From: Auxenochlorella pyrenoidosa
Lineage: Eukaryota; Chlorophyta; Trebouxiophyceae; Chlorellales; Chlorellaceae
NCBI GenBank assembly: GCA_001430745.1
Contig: KQ482041.1
Location: forward strand, 442,710 to 455,752
DNA: 13,043 bases
Direction of reading: 5' to 3'
A model generated the notes under the pieces. It saw only the letters and a list, made by a program, of their open reading frames with translations. It did not search any database and was not told the origin of the DNA. Below, piece after piece: positions 1-7,064 of this stretch. The position numbers and the translations under genes were made by a program. Each line of letters begins with the position of its first letter. Position 1 is the first letter of the stretch.

Positions 1-173
1 GGGGGGGCGGCCCGGCCACTGGCTGCCCCGAGGTGGAACCAAGGCTCCAAGCCCAGGGCTCTGCGTCCTCCTGCGCGATACCTTGGCTTGCCAGCCCCTC
101 CGCCTGTCACTGCCCTGACAGCCTCTTGACACTCCGCCCCGCCTGCCCTCATGGTCCCCACCCCTGCCCCCAG
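1..173 (+). other. 3' part of a PPDK intron
   Basis: This stretch ends in a C-rich polypyrimidine tract followed by CAG at 171-173, and the next exon opens in the middle of a codon. Reading frames within it give only low-complexity Pro/Cys/Ala-rich peptides without resemblance to PPDK. It is therefore read as the end of an intron whose donor lies upstream of the window. Confidence 0.7.
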
Positions 174-3008
174 AGCACATGTTCTTTGCCACCGCCGAGC
201 GCATCTCCGCGGTGCGGCGCATGATCGCGGCGGAGGAGCTGATGGAGGGGGAGGGCAGCAGCGCCGCCGACGCGCTGGCCGCGCTCAAGGTCTTCCAGCG
301 CGAGGACTTTGAGGGCATCTTCGAGGCCATGGACGGCCTGCCGGGTGGGTGCCGCGCCGCGCCTGGCTGGCGGGGGGGACCCCGCAGGGCCAGCGAGGTT
401 GAAGCCTGCACAGCTGCACAGTGCACCCAGGCATGCCCAGCTCCCTTGTGCAGCGCGCTGGGCGTCCACGCATGCGCGGCTGCACCCCCCTTCAACCACC
501 ACCCCCCCGCAGTGACCATCCGCCTGCTGGACCCTCCCCTGCACGAGTTCCTGCCCCACGAGGGCACCGCGGAGCTGGACGCGCTGTGCGACGCGCTGGC
601 TACTGAGATGAAGGGCCGCTCAGGGCAGCGTGAGTGGCGCGGGAGGCGTACAGGGCACTGCGCGCACGCGCTCGCGCTGCATGCCCGTGTCTCGACCGCC
701 CCAGCCGCAGCTGGCCCTGCTGGCTGGCTGGCTGTTACACCCGTCACAGTCGATTAGTTCGACGACAGGCCCGGCGCGGTCACACAACCGGGAAAAGATA
801 AAATTCTCCAGGCCCTGCTGCCCGTTGGCTCCCCAGCTCCCTCACCTTCTGCCTGGCACCACCCCGGTACCCTGCAGACATGAATGCCGTGCGCATCCTC
901 AAGAACAAGATCCACGGCCTGCAGGAGGCCAACCCCATGTTGGGCCTGCGTGGCTGCCGCCTGGGCATCCGCCACCCCGGTGAGCGCCTACACGACTGCC
1001 ACTGTACCTCCGCCCTGCCCTTCCCCACTACCTCCCGGGCCAGCGTTGCTTCCTGCTGTCTTGTCGCTCAAGCTGCCCAACCGCCCCCCACCCCCACCAC
1101 CCCACCCCACCCCCCCTGGCTGGCCTGCCGCAGACATCACTGAGATGCAGGCCAAGGCGATTCTGGAGGCGGCGGTGAACGTCAGCAAGCGGGGGTTGAA
1201 GCCCCTGCCGCACATCATGGTGCCCCTGGTGGGCTTTGAGGAGGAGCTGGCGCACCAGGTGTGTGCCTGTGTGTTGGGGGGGGGGGGGGGGGGGGGGGCA
1301 CAGCGCCTGACGTGGCCAGCTGGGGCGTGGAGCGATGCACGCACCGGCTGGCTGGGCAGCCCCGGAGCAGGCATGCTGAGCAGCGGTGTGCCGCGCTGGT
1401 GAGTGCGCACCCGCGGCTGCCTGGGACGCTGCCCTCTGCTGTCGCCCCACGCAAGTCACGCCGCACCACTGCGCTCCCTGCCGCAGGTGCGGGTCATCCG
1501 CGAGGCCGCCGAGGCCGTGTTCAAGGCGACGAGCACAACCGTGGAGTACAAGGTGCGAGGGGCGGCGGGCTCTCTGCTTGGGGTGGGGCATGGCGGAAAC
1601 CCATGCTCCTGTTGCATGCCACCTGGCTGGCCGCCCGCATGTCGCCACATACGCCTGCCGTGCATCCCAAGCCGAGTGGCTCTGCCCTGGCCAGCTTGGG
1701 CGGCAGCAAGGTGCCTCCCCTCACCCCCCTTGGCCCGGCCTTGCCTTCCCTCCTGCTGTTCCTCACGTCCCACCCCTCCGGCTTCACCTCATCCTATGCT
1801 TCCCCCCCTGTCTGCGCAGGTGGGGACGATGATCGAGGTGCCGCGCGGTGCGCTGCGCGCCGGCGACCTGGCCAACCACGCCGAGTTCTTCTCCTTTGGC
1901 ACCAACGACCTCACCCAGGCAAGCCCGGCCTGCCTCCCACCTGGGGTTTTAGCCCACCGCTGTCGGGCAGCGTGGGAGCAGGGAAGCAGGGGAAAGGAAC
2001 CTGCCAGCCGAGGTGCGTGTCACACAAACTCTGGCAGGCTGGGGCTCCCCAAGCAGTGGGGCCGCTCCCGCTTCATGTAAGCGCCTGCTGGCCTCACGCT
2101 CCACCGCTGGTCCCCCTCCCCCCCCCCCCCTCGCCCGGCTGCAGATGACCTGCGGCTTCTCCCGCGACGACGCCGAGGCCAAGTTCCTGCCGCTGTACGT
2201 GCGCGAGGGCATCCTGCCCGCCGACCCCTTCGAGGTGGGGCACACGCCCGCACAGCAAACTTCTGTTTGCCAGTTCAGGGACGCTGCCTGGCGGTCGTGG
2301 CTCCGGGCACCTAGGCGCCAGCCTGCGCTGCAGCGCAGCCACGCCACGCCGTGCCTCCCAGACCCGCCCCCCCCGCCGCCCCCGCGCCTTGCAGGAGCTG
2401 GACACCAGCGGCGTGGGCGAGCTGATCAAGATTGCGGCGCAGCGCGGCCGCGACACGAACCCCGGCTTGCACCTGGGCATCTGCGGTGAGCGCCGCCCCG
2501 GGAACCACGCGCTCCCTGGGACACCAGCCTTGGGTCCGGCCCGGCCACCTGGTCAGCAGCACTTCCTGCGCACCGTACTCGCAGTCACGCATGCAGGCCC
2601 TATTAGCTGCCACCGTTGTGTTTCTTCTGCTCCTGAGCCCCGCCGCCCCTTCATCTGAATGTACCTGCCCCTGCCCCCCCCGCCCCCCCCCCTCCTCCTG
2701 CAGGCGAGCATGGCGGCGACCCCAAGTCGATTGAGTTTGTGTCCACCGTGGTGGACTACGTGTCCTGCTCCCCGCTGCGCGTGCCCATTGCGCGCCTGGC
2801 CGCCGCGCAGGTGCGCAGGCAGGCGGGAGCGCCTGCAGGAGCGCTGCTTCCCTGCCTGGCGTGCGCAGCTGCGCGCCGCTGCCCAGCCTGCTGTGGTGTG
2901 CACCTCCTCCCAGCTCCGACCTGCCCTCGCCCCTGGCACCCCCGCCTGCTGCAGGCCGCCATCAAGCAGAGCAAGAAGCATGGCGCCCTGGACCACTGCC
3001 AGGACTGA
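174..3008 (+). CDS. PPDK: Pyruvate, phosphate dikinase, C-terminal PEP/pyruvate-binding domain (5'-truncated, 10 exons)
   Basis: PPDK interconverts ATP + Pi + pyruvate and AMP + PPi + PEP. Exons: 174-344, 513-629, 878-979, 1134-1258, 1487-1552, 1820-1918, 2145-2234, 2395-2485, 2704-2810 and 2955-3008 (TGA 3006-3008). All junctions keep frame and give about 340 residues. Seen in order: [72 protein letters not shown] (metal-ligand Glu), [12 protein letters not shown] (PEP-utilising enzyme signature, Asp ligand), GICGEHGG with the catalytic Cys (TGC 2482-2484), and [16 protein letters not shown]. This is the C-terminal TIM barrel; the ATP-grasp and phosphohistidine domains and any transit peptide lie upstream, so plastid or cytosolic location is unknown. 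Exon 6 ends at a GC donor. The last exon adds a 17-residue Lys/His-containing tail ending in CQD. The order and motifs separate it from PEP synthase and enzyme I. Confidence 0.96.
1276..1298 (+). repeat. Poly-G tract of 23 nt in a PPDK intron
   Basis: An uninterrupted run of 23 G begins 17 nt after the donor of the intron 1259-1486. It could form G-quadruplex structure in DNA or pre-mRNA. Run length may be inexact because of sequencing. Confidence 0.9.
1919..2144 (+). other. GC-AG intron in PPDK
   Basis: The donor reads CAG|gcaagc and the acceptor is ctgcag. Joining 1918 to 2145 gives NDLTQ followed by MTCGFSRDD, which continues the PEP-utilising enzyme signature without gain or loss. No GT donor nearby gives an in-frame join. 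The 226-nt length is not a multiple of three, and an in-frame stop (TAA at 2078-2080) rules out a coding read-through. Confidence 0.88.
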
Positions 3009-3510
3009 GCGCCGCCTCTGCGCGGCAGCACACCCGCTCAGCCCCGCCCGCCCGCCCCCCGCCTGCTGGGCCCGACCCTTGACGACAGGACTGTTTATGA
3101 GCCGAGCGTTTATGCGGGTGTCGAACGCGAGCACCGGGGCATGAGCGCCGTGCACACACGTCAGCCTCGCCTCAGCTCCCTGGCCCCATGAAGAACATAC
3201 AAGCTCCCGACAAATGAACTGACGCCCCCACTTTTGCACGTCCGATCTGGGCCCACATCCACCGCCTGCCAATGAACGCCATCTCTCCTTGATCCTTCCC
3301 GCCCGCTGGTCCCTCTCCAGCAGCGCACCTCTGCCTCATCCCTTGGCACCCGCCCGTCTGCGTCCGCCGCCATGCGCTCGCTCACCACCGTGCGCCTCCC
3401 CCGCCTGCCTGCGCTTGCAGCGGCCCCCACCCCTGCTCCGCACTAGTCTGGGTACTTGCTTGCATTTTCCTCCCTAGTATTTGTTGGTCTGTAATGTTTG
3501 CACCTCCACT
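3009..3510 (+). other. Probable PPDK 3' UTR
   Basis: This non-coding stretch follows the PPDK stop codon. It begins GC-rich and becomes AT-richer toward 3440-3510, ending near the first TGTAA motif on this strand after the stop. A short direct repeat GTTTATG occurs at 3093-3099 and 3108-3114. No open frame here resembles a protein on either strand. The end point is inferred from the polyadenylation motif. Confidence 0.55.
3490..3494 (+). terminator. TGTAA polyadenylation signal, candidate for PPDK
   Basis: TGTAA is the usual near-upstream poly(A) element of chlorophyte mRNAs. This is the first one on the + strand after the PPDK stop, 482 nt downstream, in a locally T-rich context. Cleavage would be expected some 10-20 nt further on. 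Confidence 0.6.
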
Positions 3511-3562
3511 CGTCACTCGTTGTTGTTGATGTATCCGGCACGTGCCAGCCATCCATCATGCA

Positions 3563-3567
3563 TGTAA
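3563..3567 (+). terminator. Second TGTAA motif, alternative poly(A) signal for PPDK
   Basis: A second TGTAA lies 73 nt after the first, in an AT-richer segment containing ATGCAT-like words. It could provide an alternative 3' end for PPDK, or be chance. Confidence 0.35.
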
Positions 3568-4203
3568 CAACAGCACAAGTAATGCATGGGTGGGGCAGGC
3601 AGAGGATGGCTGCATGCAGTACATTGAACCAGCTGCTGAGGAATGGATGTGCAAGGGGTGCTTGGGCAGAACACACTGCAGGGGGCAATCACCCAAGGCA
3701 GGGGAGATCCACCATGCTGCCGCTGCTGTGGCCAGAGAGTCACACAAGGTGGGACCTCTCTGCGGGCTCGGAAGCCTTTCCGGAGCATCTTGACGCGCAC
3801 CGAACGCTGCTGGCGCCAGCAACGAGGCGCCGCCACGGAACCCATCGCCAGCCCGAGAGGTGAGGGGACCCAGCGGGCGGGGAGCGCGCAGCTTGCTCGT
3901 TGGCTGCGCTACCCGACCTCGACAACAGCAGAGCAGCACGGGTGTCGTGCGCCGTCGCCTCCCCAGCACCTTCCACCGCCGCCAGCCAACGACCGCTCTG
4001 TGCCGCCGCAGGACCCTCGCACAATCTGCACTAATATTCCATCCAGCACTTGTGCTGGAACTACCAGCTAAACCCAAGGACACCAGAGACTGCCGACAAG
4101 CAGCCAGCTGACGTCCGTGCACAACTGGATTCCGACCCCCCACCGCGGCAGCATCCCTCCTCCGCCGCGTCGCCGATCCCACCCCTGAAACTCGACTGCG
4201 GCC
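3568..4203 (+). promoter_or_regulatory. Intergenic region with promoter and 5' UTR of the SYLF gene
   Basis: No gene was found in these 636 nt on either strand. Long open frames on the minus strand are Arg/Ala-rich shadows of GC-rich DNA. The region precedes a well-placed ATG at 4204 (context gcggccATGg). It contains an AT-rich word, ctaatattcc, around 4030-4040, and an 8-bp dyad at 4042-4059. The transcription start cannot be placed from sequence. Confidence 0.5.
4042..4059. repeat. 8-bp inverted repeat with 2-nt spacer upstream of the SYLF gene
   Basis: The arms TCCAGCAC (4042-4049) and GTGCTGGA (4052-4059) are exact reverse complements separated by TT. The dyad lies about 145 bp before the SYLF start codon, directly after the AT-rich word at 4030-4040. 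It could bind a dimeric transcription factor, or form a small hairpin in the 5' UTR. Confidence 0.6.
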
Positions 4204-6637
4204 ATGGAATCCAAGCGCTCCTTTGAGCAGCGCGCGGTACTGGAGCAGACTGCCACCAAGGGGGCGCTCTGGCTCAAGCACATCCTGGATGTGGAGCAGC
4301 ACTCAAACGAGGAGCTGGCGCGGTCCCTCACCGACAGCCCGCTCAAGGTGCGGTCCGCCAGCGCAGGCGCAGGTGGCGGCGGCAAGTGCTGGTTGGTGCC
4401 GATACAGGCAACCTGGAGTGCAGATTCGAAGCGCGGCAGCTGCTCCGAAGGCCACCCCAGCAACAGCGAGCCTGCAAACCACCATGCCTGCCCCCCCCCC
4501 CACCCCCACCCCCCCCCCCACCCCTCCTGCGCGCTGTGCAGCCCTTCTGGGTGTCGCAGGCGCAGGCCATCTTGTTCTACCACTTCTCCAAGACCTCGGC
4601 GCTGGTGGGGCGCGCCAAGGGGCACGGCTTCCTGGTGGCGCGGTGAGCCGGCGCCCCCGCTCGCGGGCCGCTGGTTCTGCAGGGGCGCTGCGGCATGGCA
4701 GAGGGTGCCGCCGGCGTGCCGCCGCGGCATGGTGCACCGAGCTGAGCTCTGCAGCACATGGCAGGTACCACGCACACAGCTAGCCGCGCTGCCCACCTCC
4801 CATCCCTGCCCGCGGCACCTTTCTCGGCACGCAGGCTGCCCACCAGCCACCCCACGCTCATCCGCTTCTCGGCGCCGCTCTTCCTGGACATCTCCTTCAC
4901 CTCCTTCGGCCTCTCCCTGGGCCGCGCCTCCACCTACAGTTTTGTGGCCTGCATGGGCAAGCAGGCGAGGCTGCCGGCGTGGGCCGGCACACGCAGGGCT
5001 CACCGCCGGCAGGGCCGGTGCCGCGCTGCAAGCGTCTGCTCCCACGGAAGTGCGCGCCTGCTCACCTGCCCTCCCCCCCCCCCTGCGCTGCAGCTCCAGG
5101 AGCAGCTGGTGGCGCGCGGCAGCCGGCGGCTGCGCGGCCTGGACGCAGCGGTGCTCTGCGGCAGCTCCCTGCAGGTGCTGGTGGCCAGCCCCTGCCCGCC
5201 CCCTGCCCTGTGCCCTGCCCTGTGCCGCTCGCGCCATGCCCTGCCACCTGTGTGCGCTGCCTTTTGGGCGTCCTCCTGTCGCGCCGCCCCAGCGCGTCGC
5301 TGGCCGCCCCCTGCCCCCCCGCAGGAGCGCTCTGACTTCCTGAGCATGAACTGCATCGGCGGCCTGGCCGACACTGTGGGCGTCTCCACGGTCAAAGGCG
5401 CCGGCTTTGACATCTCCTTTGCCGGTGAGCGTGGCCAGCATGCGATGACCGCATGCATCACCCCTGGGGCCACAGTCCGGCGCGCGTGTGAGCGCGGCCC
5501 ACAAATGGCCCCAACTTGCTGGCGCTCTTCCAAGTAAGCTGCTTCCAAGTATGCTGGCAGCAGCAGCCTGCTCTCACCGCGCCGCCCTGCGCTGCCCGGC
5601 CCCTTCCCCACGCAGGTGGCAGCCTGTCTGTGGACGCCGCCAAGAACGCCTCTGTGTATGGTGCGGGGCCCCTGTCCTGGGCCTCGGGCCGCCTGCTCCT
5701 GCCTGCTCTGGCTGCGCCATGCCCTCTGCGAATGCCTGGGTCGCCTTGATGGGTCGTTGCCCCTGCTCGACTTCTCCTGCTTGACCCCGCTGCGCCGCTG
5801 GTGGCCCTCGGCTGTTGCGCAGGTGACGGCGTCAAGCCCTCGCAGATACTGGACGGTACTGTCGACTCGCCGCCCGAGATGCAGGTTGGTCTGCCAGCTG
5901 GCAGCCTTGCTGGCTCAAGTGCTACAGTAGCGGTTTCCAGGCATGCAGGCATAGCCTTTGCGGGGCTCCATAGCCGCCAGTCGCGCCACAGCTTGCCTGG
6001 GTTTGGGCGTCAGGCGGCGCACCCGCCAACGCTTGCTGCTTGCCGTTGCCGTGCCCTTCTGGCAGCCTGCTGTCATGGATGACGCCACCCCTCCCAGCTG
6101 GCCTCGTGACCAGCGTGTCGGCCCGCCCCCCGCAGCCGCTGTACACGGAGCTGTCGTTGATTGTGCACCAGGCGCAGACCGACCGCCCCTCCTCGGCGCC
6201 CTCCCGCACCAGCGCCAGCCTGGAGCGCTACTCGACGGGTGCGCTGGGTGGCTGCGCCCCCGTGCACGGGGTGGCTTATGAGTGCACTGCAACTTGTCAT
6301 GCAGCACCTATGGCACACAATGCCGCGTGGAGCGGGCCGCTGCGCGCGTGACGGGTGGCAAGCCAGCTGGCAGAGATTTGCAAAGGTTTGCAGTGGGTCG
6401 GTTGGGAATCGCAGGCTTGAAATCCAATTAGTCATGAGCGGGGCTCGGCGCCGTGGGCATCTTTTCATGGAGATGCCCGCCGCGTTGGGGCCAGCTGGGC
6501 TCATCGTGCCATTACCAACCCTTGCAGGCCAGGACCCCGACCAAGTTCTGGTGCTGCAGGATGGCACCCTGTGGAAGGATGATGCCGCTGCAGCGCGGCG
6601 GGCAGGCGGCGCACCCCTGCAGCGGCACTCCATCTGA
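4204..6637 (+). CDS. Stand-alone SYLF (Ysc84/DUF500) domain protein, 9 exons, 291 residues
   Basis: Exons: 4204-4347, 4542-4642, 4835-4964, 5094-5174, 5325-5424, 5616-5660, 5823-5884, 6136-6238 and 6528-6637 (TGA 6635-6637). The start is the ATG at 4204 in good context. The SYLF fold spans about residues 50-230: AQAILFYHFSKTSALVGRAKGHGFLVARL, FSAPLFLDISFTSFGLSLG, then KGAGFDISFAGGSLSVD, KNASVYG and KPSQILDGTVDSPPE...PLYTEL. These match the family pattern of GxG-rich strands, an SxP/G segment, a 'GlFaGvsl...YG...iL' block and a closing Leu-rich helix. Known members (yeast Ysc84, SH3YL1, plant CFS1) bind phosphoinositides and act in endocytosis or autophagy, usually with SH3 or FYVE domains. 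Neither is present here. After the domain comes a Ser/Thr-rich stretch (residues 240-256) and a short acidic/Arg tail. The role as a membrane-associated lipid binder is inferred from the family. Exon 3 ends at a GC donor, and exon 2 has two possible acceptors. Confidence 0.85.
4965..5093 (+). other. GC-AG intron in the SYLF gene
   Basis: The donor is CAG|gcgagg and the acceptor is gctgcag. Joining 4964 to 5094 gives FVACMGKQ followed by LQEQLVARG, which reads as the expected helix after the SYLF glycine segment. The nearest GT donor (gtgggc, about 15 nt downstream) would shift the next exon out of frame. The intron is 129 nt, a multiple of three without stops, so a retained form would still be translatable. 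Confidence 0.75.
5201..5224 (+). repeat. Two tandem copies of a 12-bp unit in a SYLF intron
   Basis: The unit CCCTGCCCTGTG is present twice in perfect tandem within the intron 5175-5324. It is a simple-sequence expansion of the C-rich intron body. Confidence 0.85.
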
Positions 6638-7064
6638 TTCTAACGGTCGCGGCACAGGCGGCACGCTGGCGGCGCCGGCGGCAACCCATGGACAAACTCA
6701 ACCTCCCTTGACTCCGTGACTTGCACGAACGATCACCACCTGTCCATGACTGAATTTGCAAGCAGAGCGCGCCGAAACAGGGAGGAGTGCTGTCGGCAGG
6801 GGCCGCTCCAGCCATGCATGTTTTATGAACCGGCCGACCGCAAAGTGCGGGCAGTGCGCCTATTCCCGTCGTTAGTGCATCGTGAGTGGGCGCGATTCGG
6901 CTCGACGAACCCTTGCCCAACATGACCCACGTGCCCACGTGCTAAATGATCCCGCGCCTTGCAGCACAGCCAGCACGACCCTTTCACTCCCCTCACGTGC
7001 CACCCGGGGCAGAGCATCCTCTCCTCCTGCACTGTTCCCTTGGCCAGTGGGGCCGCCAGTCACC
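6638..7064 (+). promoter_or_regulatory. Compact intergenic region: SYLF 3' UTR and H+-ATPase promoter
   Basis: Only 427 nt separate the SYLF stop from the ATPase start codon, and no further gene was recognised. No TGTAA occurs here on the + strand. A weaker TGCAA at 6757-6761 is the best candidate poly(A) element for the SYLF gene. The second half carries three CACGTG boxes. An ATG at 6946 opens a frame overlapping the ATPase start, and would act as an upstream ORF only if transcription begins before it. Confidence 0.55.
6928..6999. promoter_or_regulatory. Cluster of three G-boxes (CACGTG) upstream of the H+-ATPase gene
   Basis: Exact CACGTG palindromes occur at 6928-6933, 6936-6941 and 6994-6999, between 137 and 66 bp before the ATPase ATG. 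The first two are 8 bp apart start to start. G-boxes bind bHLH and bZIP factors in plants and algae and often mediate light, clock or nutrient control. The sites are seen directly; their use here is inferred. Confidence 0.6.

Noticed and set aside
1261..2148. 295-codon + strand open frame across PPDK introns
   Set aside because: It opens in a poly-G tract and reads PPDK exons in the wrong frame; the conserved protein is in another frame with consistent splice sites.
3539..3544. Isolated CACGTG within a 10-bp palindrome (3537-3546)
   Set aside because: It lies between the two TGTAA motifs at the PPDK 3' end, more than 650 bp from the SYLF start. Single CACGTG copies occur at several random places in the window, so this one is not called as regulatory.
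3556..4302. 248-codon minus-strand frame in the intergenic gap
   Set aside because: It runs into the first SYLF exon in antisense, is Arg/Ser/Gly-rich, and contains nothing recognisable. A hidden gene is possible but unsupported.
4068..5504. 478-codon open frame on the minus strand
   Set aside because: It is antisense to well-supported SYLF exons, has Arg/Gly/Ala-rich low-complexity composition, and shows no recognisable domain. Long antisense frames are expected in DNA this rich in GC.
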